This document shows positions 8,613-18,490 of a DNA stretch of 26,890 bases, one piece after another (position 1 is the first letter of the stretch; every line of letters begins with the position of its first letter). The position numbers were made by a program, and so were the translations under genes. Source of the stretch: Chara braunii (Eukaryota > Streptophyta > Charophyceae > Charales > Characeae); assembly GCA_003427395.1 (NCBI GenBank), contig BFEA01000379.1:317399-344288 (forward strand), in the 5' to 3' direction. The notes under the pieces were generated by a model, which did no database searches, was not told the origin of the DNA, and saw nothing but the letters and a program-made list of their open reading frames with translations.

Positions 8613-9016
8613 CTGCACCTGATGGTGGGTGCATCTCCCTCTTGGAGGCTTCATCATAGATGTGGGTGCTATCGACGAGCATGTATTGCACCTGATGGTA
8701 GGTGCAACTCCCTCTTGGAGGCTTGAACACAGATGTGGGTGCTATGGGGTTTCCCCAAATACTAAAATGACAATAGGAAAAGGCCTGAAAGGCTGTCCTC
8801 TTTTTGTCGGTGCACTGCACCTGATGGTGGGTGCATCTCCCTCTTGGAGGCTTCATCATAGATGTGGGTGCTATCGACGAGCATGTATTGCACCTGATGG
8901 TGGGTGCAACTCCCTCTTGGAGGCTTGAACACAGATGTGGGTGCTATGGGGTTTCCCCAAATACTAAAATGACAGTAGGAAAACGCCTGAAAGGCTGTCC
9001 TCTTTTTGTCGGTGCG
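8613..9016. repeat. 202-bp tandem duplication with an internal 73-bp sub-repeat
   Basis: Unit 1 (8613-8814) and unit 2 (8815-9016) differ at only a few positions. Each starts with two related sub-units, 73 bp apart (CTGCACCTGATGGTGGGTGC and TTGCACCTGATGGTRGGTGC), both followed by CTCCCTCTTGGAGGCTT. TGCACC...GGTGCA can form a hairpin in every sub-unit. A T run and G run (about 9022-9049) follow. The open frames through it simply track the repeat. Confidence 0.85.
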
Positions 9017-9119
9017 CTAGTGTTTTTTTTTTTTGGGGGGGGGGGGGGGCTAGAGCTGCACGCCTAGCATCCCTTTGGTTATTGGGCCGGGTCCCCACAA
9101 TCTACTCGGTAGAACCAAA

Positions 9120-10255
9120 TAAAACAGTAGGGAGAGCAGTACTCAACGTAGCTTCATGGACGTTGAAAGAAGGTGGAGACTGAAAGTAGAGGGGAATACC
9201 AGAAGTAAGGAGAGGTGTAAAGTAGTCTGTTTATCTCCACGCCCTGTCAGCAAGGAGCAGCTAGAAAAGAGAGATTAACAGGGTCTGGCGAGGGATGATC
9301 CCAAACTAGATCTGAATATATCAGTTTGGAATCGTTTGCAAGAAGTGCCCATTTGAAGGGGGCAGACCACATCTTCTGGAATTCCTGCTTGGCTGCTTCC
9401 TGCGATGGGATGGGATCCTGTGCTTCATCCTAAGGCAATCAGACATGATGTCTAATCTTAAAAATTAGAGAGTGGGTTTGATATTGAGAAATCTTTTGTC
9501 TCTCCTGGGCAACCAAAGTGCTCAGAAAGCTCTGAGCCTTAAAAATTGAACTCTGCCTATTTGTTGTGTACTGAGATCTTTGTGCACTCTAACTGTGAAA
9601 ACCAAGTCCTGGGACCAAAAGTGTCGTCTACCATATGGCATTTGCTTGAAACCAGTTGTTATTGAGGAAATCCCAGAAACCCTTGGCGATCACGCACTCC
9701 CACCGTAAGTGTAGCCCATCTTCCAGACTTGGGTGGGAACATGCATCGCAGAACGTCGAAACTTCCATACCTTTCCCTGAACCCCAAAGAGCAGTAGGAA
9801 CGCATGAGCGAAGATGCAACTATTGTAGACCACCGACCTTGGTTTCTGAGGAAGAGAGAATAATCTGGATAAAGAACATCAACCATTTGCAGTATGGGAG
9901 GATGTGGGGTGGAGTTTCAAGCAGGAACATTTATGCTGCCAGCTTACGGATAGACCGGCTTGAAGTCTCCTTGGGTCAGAATGAAGACTATAGCCGATCT
10001 TGAAAGAGTAATATGCGATTGGGACCTTGGCAGAGGTGCCGCTAAGGTCAAAAACAATCCAGCTCATCTTATGCACATCAACTTTCCAGTTTCTAATCGG
10101 AGCAATCCAGCTCATCTTGTGCACATCAACTTTCCAGTTTCTGATTGGGGATGCTTGCATCAACGCCAGAAAGGAGTTAGGGGAGCCAAGGTTACGCTTC
10201 TGCAGGACCCTGACTTCCCCCAAACCTTCCAATGAGACGAACGTGGTGTCTCTGA
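9120..10255 (-). pseudogene. Decayed LINE (non-LTR retrotransposon) ORF2 3' part with zf-RVT motif
   Basis: The minus strand carries a C-x2-C-x9-H-x4-C motif (CDACSHPSLEDGLHLRWEC, about 9690-9750), the pattern of the reverse-transcriptase zinc-binding domain (zf-RVT) that lies downstream of the RT domain in plant LINEs. Upstream in the same direction (10235 to 9880) is an open stretch with Trp-rich spacing (NWKVDVHKMSW). Downstream, fragments such as AIW..TTLLVPGLG continue in shifting frames to about 9120. Stops and frameshifts break it throughout. No RT catalytic motif is seen, so this is only the C-terminal third. A 48-bp tandem duplication (10055-10150) lies inside it. Confidence 0.5.
10055..10150. 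repeat. Two 48-bp tandem copies
   Basis: CAATCCAGCTCATCTTRTGC recurs at 10055 and 10103, with the following bases nearly identical. The period is a multiple of three, so it duplicates 16 residues in the minus-strand LINE frame (NWKVDVHKMSWI twice). Confidence 0.8.
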
Positions 10256-10573
10256 TTTGCTGCGTTCTTGAATTCTTTTGTTCTCATTCTGATGCTTCAA
10301 GTTGAACCAACCATCTATATTTACCTTAACAATCTTGTAGAAGTGGGCAGCAGAGGATGGAGCTTGGAACCACTAATGCTGCTTGTGACGGACCCGTCGG
10401 GATGGTGGTCCACTGGGATCAAGACAAAGGGATGAGGATGGGGGAGATGGAGATGGAGCTGGAAGTGACAGCGCAAATCCAACGCAGAGTCAACGCGCAC
10501 GTATTCCAAACAATGCAAATGAAGAATGAGGTTAAAACAGACTGCGGTTGGGGTATACCCCCAGCGGACTGAC

Positions 10574-10669
10574 TGGACTAGACTGGATTGGTCTGGTACC
10601 GACAGTGGTACCGCGCACGATTGGACTGAACTGGACTGGCCTGGTACCGACAATGGTACCACGCATAAT
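10574..10669. repeat. Two 48-bp tandem copies with GGTACC hairpins
   Basis: Units at 10574-10621 and 10622-10669 share TGGACT..ACTGG, then TGGTACCGACARTGGTACC and a CGCRCGAT/CGCATAAT end. A partial third unit (TGGATTGGACT) follows. The GGTACC pair within each unit is palindromic. Confidence 0.75.
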
Positions 10670-12150
10670 TGGATTGGACTAAATTAGCACACTACATGTG
10701 GGGTCAAGCCACAGCCTGGTCCCACAGGCCGAATAGGCGAAATAGCCAGATAGTCATGGCTCTCGGTCAGGGCAGCTAGAGGCACGTTGCACGATCCTCA
10801 AACCTGTAGTAGATCGCAAGAGCCAGCCCGAACCGCGACCTGGTCTGACGACTCCAATAACTCACGACAAAGTATCGTGGTTGTTGTTATTACCTGTGAC
10901 CTGCACGACTTCTTGGAGGGCTATAACTACGAACGAACGAAGCCCTTGTGAGCACAGTAAGTAGAAGGATCGATGAGGTTGCAAAGGACAAGGACCATAA
11001 TCGGGAATGACAAGCTGAACGCTATTACGATGAACCACTGTAACTCTAATCATTTCGAACAAGCACCCTGATCACCCAAAAAATGCAGACGATGAAATGC
11101 ACGACGAATCACAAGAGGCATGATAATCCCAAGCATCCCTACAGTCATGGACAACGCGATAGCCACGAGCAGTATGACTATGGTCATGCAAGGCGGCACC
11201 CGCCAACGTGCAGGAACGAGAATGAATCTTCCACTACAATCATGGGGAAATAAATCGTGATGGCAGATACCTTGAAAAAAAATCATGGTGGGAGTATGAA
11301 TTACAAAGATGTCCGATGCAGTTGTCATAGTGTGCGCGCACGTGCGAGAGATAGAGAAAGACTACTCTCATCTATAAGATGAGTAAAATCGGAATTAACT
11401 TTCTGTTAAAACACAGAAAGATACGTCTCCCTAGTGAAGCTTCTTTTTTCGCACGCTGCTCCTATATACCGCATCATCGAAACCACCCGCTAACTTCAAA
11501 ATCCGACTTTACCATCGTCGCCTGCCATCAAACCCCCCATTTACCCTTCTATCTTGCCCGAAACCACTGAGAAGTGAGTGGGGTATTCAATTTTTGGTTC
11601 CGGTTTCGCCTGCCCTGAAACCCCCCACGTAGCTCCTCTCCCTACCTGAAACCGCACGCTATGTGCCTTTCTTCCTCCTACTCGCCTGCTCGCTTGCTTC
11701 TCCTTCCCCATCTTCTTCTCGATTTCATGTTGATGTCAACCTTCCTCGTTCAACCCGATTAAGCACAGCTTGGTTTCCCCGAACATGATGCAGAGAGCAA
11801 GAAGATAAGAAAGAAAAGGAAAAGTTTATTCAACTTTGCGCATTCACGGTCTACCAACTAAAATCAAAAGCTTTTACCCTGCCAACAATCCTTACTATGG
11901 GCACACTCACGCCTAGCCTCCTACAATAGATCGTGGTTGGCGGACGGTGTCTCCGCAAAGGGTCCCCACCGCTCAGGTTTCTCCCGCCTTGTAGCTAAGC
12001 ACCCACCGGCCCATTCGCTCGTTGACCTGTCGGTCCCTATTTCAAGACCGGCAGGGCAAAGGAACTTCATCGTATCCTGAACATGCTACACCTCGACGAC
12101 CAGTCAAAAGCAGCGTGTGAAATAGTAGTTGGTTCGTCTAGTCTTTCGCC
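10670..12150. other. No recognisable gene
   Basis: Only short open frames occur. One on the minus strand (11328-11050) contains a hydrophobic run that could span a membrane, but its start and context do not support a gene. Around 11460-11660 the word GAAACC recurs several times at irregular intervals. GTGCGCGCAC at about 11333 is a 10-bp palindrome. I see no other structure. Confidence 0.3.
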
Positions 12151-12154
12151 CCTA

Positions 12155-12970
12155 TACTCACGTCCGACGGACGACTTGTACGTCAGTATCGCTGCGCGTC
12201 CCACCAGCTCTCCTGGCCCCGTCATGCTCAGACATTTTTTTCCCACTCAGTGGGCTATGCCAATCTTCCCCACACCATCCCAGTTTTAACGGATGTCCCA
12301 AAGGACGAACAACAGTCCCATACTGGGATTGCGCAGGATTAGATCCGAGCCTGGATGTGTATTTCAACAGCTCATAGGTATACCAATTGAGCCAACTGGT
12401 TCCACATTCGGGCGCTGGACGAAGCACAGGGGGCTTGCTAATCTTCTCTATATCGTTCCAATTTTAACGGATCCTAAGGACCAACTGCGGGCACAAACCC
12501 TGGGTTATCATCACTGAAACTTCCCCGCCTAGGCAATTCACAATTGTCGTATAGTACTCAGTGACATCTGTGTGCGATGGAACTCAAACTCGCATTTGTA
12601 CTTCGACAGGTCAAACGGCGTACCAGCCGTGCTAGGCCCAATGGTTCCACCGCGAATCCCGAAACCAGTACTGACACCGTGTTCGAAAAACGGGACTGAT
12701 ACTTAAAACAAAAATAAGAGTTAAAATAACAAGAAAAAATGATACTTAGGGGTAAGAGGGATTGTCGGCACCCCGTTGGTCCTGCCACTTGGGCCCATAG
12801 TCGGGGCCGACAACAAAACCACGAGGGATAGTCTCACTGGACCCTCAACCCCTCAGTTTCCTTCGATATGCTTTACCGTGCCACTATCGTCGTTTGCTGG
12901 CCTCGATCCTCGTACCTTCCATATGAAAGTTTGACACCGTAACCAAATAGTGCTAGGCCCAAGGCTGAGC
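12155..12970 (-). mobile_element. Cluster of four degenerate tRNA-derived (SINE-like) repeats
   Basis: On the minus strand, A-box-like and B-box-like pairs recur: TGGCTCAATTGGTATACC (12394-12377) with GGCTCGGATCTAATCC (12351-12336); TAGCACGGCTGGTACGCCG (12634-12616) with AGTTTGAGTTCC (12590-12579); TAGCACTATTTGGTTACGGTG (12955-12935) with GAGGATCGAGGCC (12911-12899); and a weaker pair at 12220-12194 and 12165-12157. The first two also share GTGGAACCA upstream of the A box and a TGTYGAARTACA word between the boxes, so they are copies of one family. Spacing fits an internal Pol III promoter. No poly-A tails or target duplications were found. Confidence 0.4.
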
Positions 12971-13689
12971 TCAACACTCACATAGTTCTATATAAACGGA
13001 CGTTGCGCGGTGCATAGGCCTACCCAAATGCCCCAAAGCCACATCTTTGGCTGATTCACGATGCCTATCACTCTTTAGAGCCTTGTTCCACCCATAGCTG
13101 TCATTCACGCCTCTCCTTATACCAAAATCACACTGTCATTACTTCAAGCTAACACAAAAGGCCATTACTCCCAAGCTATCCTCTTACCACTGCAACAACA
13201 AAAAGAAAATTCAAACTTTGCTCGCGCCCTTCTCCGTTTGCGCAGGTCTTCTCTGAGGCTACGGAAAACTCCGACTAGCGGATGACTGCGACCAAGAGCC
13301 TTGTTGTGCCGCCTGTTGCACGACTTCAGGCTTACTCTCAAATAAAATTTAAAATAGCCACTTATGAATCCGCAACACTGGCAGTCAACCCCGACGCTTA
13401 TCATGACGAATGTTGTCTTCGCGCATGCACACGCCATGGTCAAACGTACAGATCAAAAGTAAAAATCATTTAATCCTAATTTAGTCAACAATGAAAGTTG
13501 GTTGGTAACTATGTCACCTCTACAATCATAAAAAAAAAATTCACACGTGCCTTCAAATTGCGAGCCCACACACTTTCTCAGGGTGGATATCCTTGTACGG
13601 GTATCCGCACCGACACCGCTCTGGCGCAGATTGCGGCATTGGCTCCGAAGCCCCCCCCAAGGTTAACCCGCTCATCTAACTTGAGGATA
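12971..13689. other. No recognisable gene
   Basis: Only short open frames are present. GGATATCC..GGGTATCC at about 13588-13606 forms a small inverted repeat. No coding pattern, RNA or repeat family could be identified. Confidence 0.3.
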
Positions 13690-13918
13690 AGTTCTAGAGA
13701 ATATATAGGAAGTATATGGAGGGGGATAGATTGGAGAAGTTTTGGGGTCAACTCTTGAGGACATGGAGGCAACTTCTGATTCCGAACAGACTTCCCACGG
13801 ACCGATGGGAGGAGATTATGCGGCAACCTCTTTTTGGAAATCGGTGAGGGACCTATGGGACAAGGAGGCACGGGATAGGAAGACACCTGACCAAATGTGG
13901 TCAAGGATCCGAATTGTC
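13690..13918 (+). pseudogene. LINE ORF2 fragment interrupted by the LTR retrotransposon (5' piece)
   Basis: Just upstream of the 5' LTR two frames carry LINE-like segments: PTDRWEEIMRQPLFGN in one and VRDLWDKEARDRKTPDQMW in the other. The first resembles the conserved QPLFGN word, and the second the linker seen between the RT and zf-RVT domains of plant LINEs. The matching downstream piece resumes after the 3' LTR at about 26421 (AALKELIDNFPLPWLPVLKKGP). A frameshift separates the two frames here. The upstream limit is uncertain, and I do not see the RT core. Confidence 0.45.
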
Positions 13919-14820
13919 ATGTGATGCACCAACTTCCGGACCTGCGCCATCTTTCAACCCCCCCCCCTTTTTTTTCAATGATTTTTTGCAACCAGAGTGA
14001 AGAGGCTCATTTTTGTGTTTTCCAGGACCGATGCACATTACTCGTAATCAAAGAGGTCCGCCCCTTGTCATTTTGATCGGTTTTTGGAATAATTCCGTCT
14101 TTTCAAAATTCACGAAATACATGAGAATTATGCGCGCCTTAGCGAACGCGCTGGGGATTTGGCTCGATGGTTAGAAATTTCTGAATAAGCGGGACCCGAC
14201 GTGTCCTTTTTGTTCATGAATGTTCTCGACTTCGTCTAAAAAAAATCAGGGAATTTTTGTGTGAATCTGAATAGGCGTAGGACTTTTTCCCTCATTCACT
14301 CTGTGCGCAAAACTGGTGTTTTTCAATTTTGAATTAGCATATGACTCTGAATGAGTTGCAAATGTTTCGGTGCCCTTTTTGCTTTCGGGTCGGTGCCATG
14401 CATGCAAGCTCCTCTCCCCTCTCCCCCCCTCTCTGTTTCCCTCGCTACCTTCACACTCTCTTCTTCGCGCTCATGCTGCTTCTCTCTCTGTAACCGTTTT
14501 TCCATCTCTCCTTTGCCTCACGCGCCTTTTCTTTTTCTTGATCGTCTGAAACTTGGTACGTGTAGCGCTATCCTTCGCACCCTTCTTCTTCCCACACTAA
14601 TCCTTGCTCCGGAATACCCTGTCGATTTCCTCCTCCTCCCCTCTAGCCAAAGAGACAAGCCGTGTAAGAAGGAAATTCCTGTTACACGACGATTCTGATT
14701 GGCTACGACTGGGATCCGAAGGATCGACATGGCTTTCGTCGCGCGACTATCCCCGAACCTTCCCCTACCCCTCCCTACCTCAGTCCTAATCCTTTCTAGA
14801 ATCTACCTTCTTTTTCGCAA

Positions 14821-14829
14821 CTATAAATT
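14821..14829 (+). promoter_or_regulatory. TATA box of the 5' LTR
   Basis: CTATAAATT is conserved at the same place in both LTRs (24982-24990), followed by a CT-rich leader (TCTCTCTCAACTCATCAG) like many plant transcription starts. Transcription would begin about 30 bp downstream, near 14850, making U3 about 930 bp. The start itself is inferred. Confidence 0.55.
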
Positions 14830-15499
14830 CCACAAGCACTATCGAAAATCTCTCTCTCAACTCATCAGCCAACTTCCGGGAAGCAGTGGCTAGGTGGTAC
14901 GTGTAAAGGTGCGAGTAAAAAGTCTTGACGGCCTAACTGTAGTCTTGTCAGCTGTGCGTTGGATCGCCCGACGGACTGTGGGATCCAAGTAAGACCGTGC
15001 AAAGACTCAGTCGGCGGGGTAGCGATCGCTATGGTGGGAGTAGCACGTAACGGTCGGGATCGTCGGTGCCAGTGTGAGGTTCGAATCGAAGGTTGAGTGG
15101 ATGTATGGCCCGGGGCCATGGTGAAATTTTATGGCGGATGTGCCTCTTTTGTCCCAAAGTATAAGTCTTCGAGTGTGAGTTCCGTTCACTCGCCATTTGT
15201 GCTGAAATTTCTCGTCAAGATAGTCAAACTTTCTTGTGTAATTATCTTATGCTTTCTTCCCTCCTCTGATCTATGCCTCTTCTCCCCCACACCTTCCTTC
15301 TGCTACGTTTCTTCTATAATAGGTGGGTTATGTTGATTTCTCTCCTCTCACTTGATATGTGCATGAAGTGGATGGTGCCTGAGAACCTGTGTCAGCATGA
15401 CAGGGATGTTGATTGATTGATCGGATGAACGCGGAATGGGAGTGAGAAGTGTGTCGAATGAATGATGCATGATTAATTGTGCGCTTTGTCGTTGTTGCC

Positions 15500-16033
15500 A
15501 TGTGGACAGAAAACCCCAATCCGATTGGGCGCCGACTTCCCGTGCCCCCGCCGCACCCATTCCCGTACAACGAGGAGAGGACACGTGTATGCGAGTGGGA
15601 CGTACAAGAAGTCGTCGCCAAGATCAACGGACGTTATTACTTCCCACCCGAGACCCGGTGCTCCGGATTCGTCGGTGCAGGATTTGACATTATCGATACG
15701 CACTTTCTGCCTTATTCATTGTTGTTGTCGTTTAATGAGTTAATCGTCATCCCGTGGTCAGCAGTGGCGCCTCGTTCGCCTAGCACTTCGTGGAGAGACT
15801 GTCGCCACACTGAGCGTTACAGAGCCAAGGGCTTCCATTACCGCACACGTGGCGAGGACTAACACAAGGAGAGAGCCACTCGATTGAGACCCTCCGCGTC
15901 GGACTCAGAGTTGTGTAGTGAATGCCGACGGGACCTCATCCGAAAATGGGATACTACGTGTGTACCCTGCCCTTTTCATTTGAAACATAGGGCAACAGCC
16001 CGCTGGGAAGTACAACACTACTTTTTGGATTGA
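15500..16033 (+). pseudogene. LTR-encoded Cys/His protein (5' LTR copy)
   Basis: ATG at 15500 to TGA at 16031 is 177 codons, interrupted once by TAA at 15860, where the 3' LTR copy has AAA (Lys). The predicted protein starts MWTENPNPIGRRLP. It has a conserved middle (SLLLSFNELIVIPW) and then a Cys/His-rich C-terminal half: DC, GFHYRTxGED, CSEC, CVPC and PFH. The pairs CSEC and CVPC, 11 residues apart, and an upstream C/H cluster suggest a small zinc-binding fold. It lies in the presumed R/U5 part, so genomic RNA would carry it upstream of gag. I do not recognise the family. Confidence 0.5.
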
Positions 16034-16255
16034 ATTTCCCATCGTCGTGAGCCCCGCACCCGCCTTTTTCTTCAACCCGCGCGGCGACGGATCCCTTCTT
16101 ACTAAAGTCGGCCCAACATGGGGGATCTCAGTTCGGTCTTTGTCCCCACACTCAATTTTCCCAAAAATCCTTGGCACACCCCATCTTTGTTATTCTTCAC
16201 GGGCCGTTTCGCGAACCAAAGTACTTCGACCGGAAAGCAGCACAGGGCGTGAGAT

Positions 16256-16269
16256 TGGTATCGGAGCCA
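16256..16269 (+). other. Primer-binding site for initiator tRNA-Met
   Basis: TGGTATCGGAGCCA matches the complement of the 3' end of plant initiator tRNA-Met (TGGTATCAGAGCCA) at 13 of 14 positions. It begins where homology between the LTRs ends, as expected for minus-strand priming. The single A-to-G difference fits decay. Because PBS and LTR end usually abut, this places the LTR end at about 16255. Confidence 0.8.
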
Positions 16270-16390
16270 ACACATATCAGTTCTGACATAAGTAAGACGA
16301 GTTGTCTAGAGGAAGATCAGCCAACCGATCTAATCGGCTGAGTCCCCCCGTCACTCGACAAAAGTCAGCAAAGATCGACCGGAGATGCCC

Positions 16391-17760
16391 ATGGCTCACG
16401 CCAATGGAGCGGCTCCCCGGGTGATGGTGAGCATCCCCACCACTTTCCTGTTTTACCCCAATCATACTCATGGCGAGGCATGGCTCAAAGTCGTATAAGC
16501 TCAGGGATATAGCGCTGAGGATCTTCCTCGCGTCATCACCCTACTCCTCAGGAACACTGCTCATGATTGGTTCAAAAGGCACAAGTGGGTAGATTACTAG
16601 ATTGGGATACCTTTAAGAGAGCGTTCCTAGCAAAATTTGACGAAGTCAATAAGGATGCTGCCTGATTTGTGTTAAAAACCCGTCCCCAGTAACCTAGAGA
16701 GTTGCTACGCGACTTTGTGGATCAATTTCAAACCGCGCTAGATAAATCAAGACGGGAAGAAAACGCTGCTCGAGACTTGTTCATCGATCATCTCCGCAAC
16801 CCAGTGCTAAAGGCGAAACTACAGAAAAAGGTTCCTCCAAAGACGAACCAGCTACCCGCCATTATTGCTAAAGCACTCGAACTGGATTTACTGGATACAC
16901 GCAAATCTATCAGTCAAGGGGATGAAGACATTTCAGACACGATATAGGATGTGGCTGCCAAAAGGCGTTTGTGGCTCAGAGCGGTTGGGCGATTTTACCC
17001 TCGCCCCCATCGCGATTATCAGGATGGACCCTCCCAAGACCTATCCCCTCACCTCCTCTCCCCTCCTTTTCCAAAGATGGTACCTGTAAATACTGTCATT
17101 CCCCAAACTGTTGCACCTGTACCTATCACCAATCTGCATTTGGCTCAGATGATTCATACGGCCACGACTAGACAACCTGAGTGGATGAACAATCTGATCC
17201 AAGTGTAGACTTCTCAGAGGGACCGATTAGAAGAAATTTTGACAAAGCTAATGAGTACTAACTTGAGTTCTTCCCGTCCCGCTCCTCCTTCGTATCCCCT
17301 ACTGACTGCTCCTCCAGCTCTCGGACAAGCTCTCGCTGCCCCACATCATGTGGCCAACCCAGCGGGCAAGATTGAATGTCATAACTGTAAGCAACCCGGA
17401 CACTTTGCGCGGGATTTCCCCCTGCCGAAGCAAAATCAACCTCCGCCTACAGCAGCGCCCGTCGCCGTGAACCAAGGACGGGTGGCCACGCTGTTGGAAA
17501 CAACAAGAGAAAGGGAGCCTAACTCTTTCTCTATAGAGCCGTCTTTTTCGCCCGAACTCATCGCGTCCACTTCGGGATCGTCTTCCGAAGCGGCCGATGT
17601 CGTTGATCCGCCAGAATACCTCCAATTAGCAAGAGTGATCGGAGCAATCCGACCTGGCAAAGACAAGCTCAAATGGGTTGAACGAGGATCCGAACCCGGT
17701 CCTCAGTTTCGAATTGGAGAAATTGACGTTCTACGGACACTCAAACAATTGGATATCTGA
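16391..17760 (+). pseudogene. Gag (capsid and nucleocapsid) remnant
   Basis: The first ATG after the primer site is at 16391 (MAHANGAAPRVMV). A retrotransposon-gag-like core follows: NTAHDWFKRHK (about 16550), then in the next frame WDTFKRAFLAKFDEVNK and ELLRDFVDQFQTALDKS. A frameshift lies near 16590. Stops break it at 16496, 16663, 16690, 16945, 17206 and 17758. A CCHC zinc knuckle (CHNCKQPGHFARDF, 17377-17418) would bind packaged RNA. It has C, C and H, but the last Cys is Phe (TTC at 17416), a one-base change from TGC, so metal binding is probably lost. A Pro/Ala-rich linker precedes the knuckle. Confidence 0.75.
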
Positions 17761-17772
17761 GTCCTTGTCCCG

Positions 17773-18490
17773 GTGGGTCATTTGCTGACCATATCGGAGG
17801 CAGTGAATGACAAACTTCTTCAACAGTGCCAACAAAATCAGAAACGATTCACGTACCAATCTATTCAGAGGATGCTGAAGAAAAAGAAGGATGACGAAGT
17901 AGAAGTAGACTCTCGTCCATCGGAACCGATACCCACTGTGAACGTGTCCGACGTACCTGGAACTGCCCGAGTCGATACCATTGCGTATGCAGCAAAGAAT
18001 CACTTTGTCGGTGTTCGATCTGTTCTATGGAAGAGTGCAGAATGTGATTGTGAAGTGTGGGGTAAACCGTTCGATGCTCTTGTTGATACCGGATCGTCTG
18101 TAGTGGCGATGTCATTGGAAACCATCCGAAAAAACTGAACGATTGAATTTGATCCTTCCCTTGCCCGGGAAGGACAACTACGTCTCTGTCGATGAAGAAA
18201 CCATGAATATAGTAGGAATTATAAAAAATGTAGCCGTCAAGGTAGGACGAGTACATGTCCTGGTTAACGCGTTAGTCATCGATGTGCGGTCATACTCAAT
18301 ACTGTTGGGTTTGCCTTGGGCGATGGTTGTGGGTGCGCGGATACATTTCGATTCCAAACAACTTATCCTTACACACACTGGAGGGAAGCCCCAGACGGTG
18401 CCGCTAAGATTTTCTACTCAATCCCTGAGAAAGAATCCCAGCCTCACCGACTCGAAGTTCCGGATAGGAATGATCAAAATCCCGAGTTAA
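17773..18490 (+). pseudogene. Aspartic protease remnant (retropepsin type)
   Basis: FDALVDTGSSVVAMS contains the catalytic DTG (codons at 18085-18093). About 80 residues later, in another frame, SYSILLGLPWA is the conserved flap-distal ILG-type segment of retropepsins. The domain would cleave the Gag-Pol polyprotein as a dimer. Frame 1 ends at TGA 18136, and the rest is read +1. The switch falls in an A6 run (18128-18133), and dropping one A restores continuity, so a single-base insertion is the simplest explanation. A Lys/Asp/Glu-rich segment (MLKKKKDDEVEVD) precedes the domain. TAA at 18488 ends the second part. Confidence 0.75.

Larger units (their letters stand above)
13919..16255 (+). 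repeat. 5' LTR, about 2.3 kb
   Basis: Homology to the 3' LTR starts at ATGTGATGC (3' copy ATGTGACGC) and ends at GGGCGTGAGATTG (3' copy GGGCGTGAGGTTG). The copies share long identical stretches (for example around 14125-14165 and 24286-24325), with scattered substitutions and indels. It contains a CT-rich block (14400-14560), a TATA box (14821), a presumed R/U5 from about 14850 and an open frame near its right end. The LTR start follows the TG rule (TGTGA). The right end does not show a clear CA. Confidence 0.8.

Noticed and set aside
8613-9016. CRISPR-like array
   Set aside because: Only two long units plus sub-repeats, no unique spacers, eukaryotic context.
8613-9067. Cys/His-containing peptide repeats on the plus strand
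   Set aside because: The open frame follows the 202-bp repeat, and the period is not a multiple of three (202), so the two units are read in different frames.
11050-11328. Small membrane protein on the minus strand
   Set aside because: One hydrophobic stretch only; short, isolated and without promoter, homologue or codon support.
15479-15743. Alternative frames within the LTR open frame region
   Set aside because: Not conserved in length between the two LTRs, unlike the 177-codon frame.
18128-18138. A AAA AAC heptamer followed by TGA in the protease, resembling a -1 frameshift site
   Set aside because: The -1 frame stops after three codons. Continuity needs +1, and the site lies inside the protease domain, so a one-base insertion in the A run is simpler.
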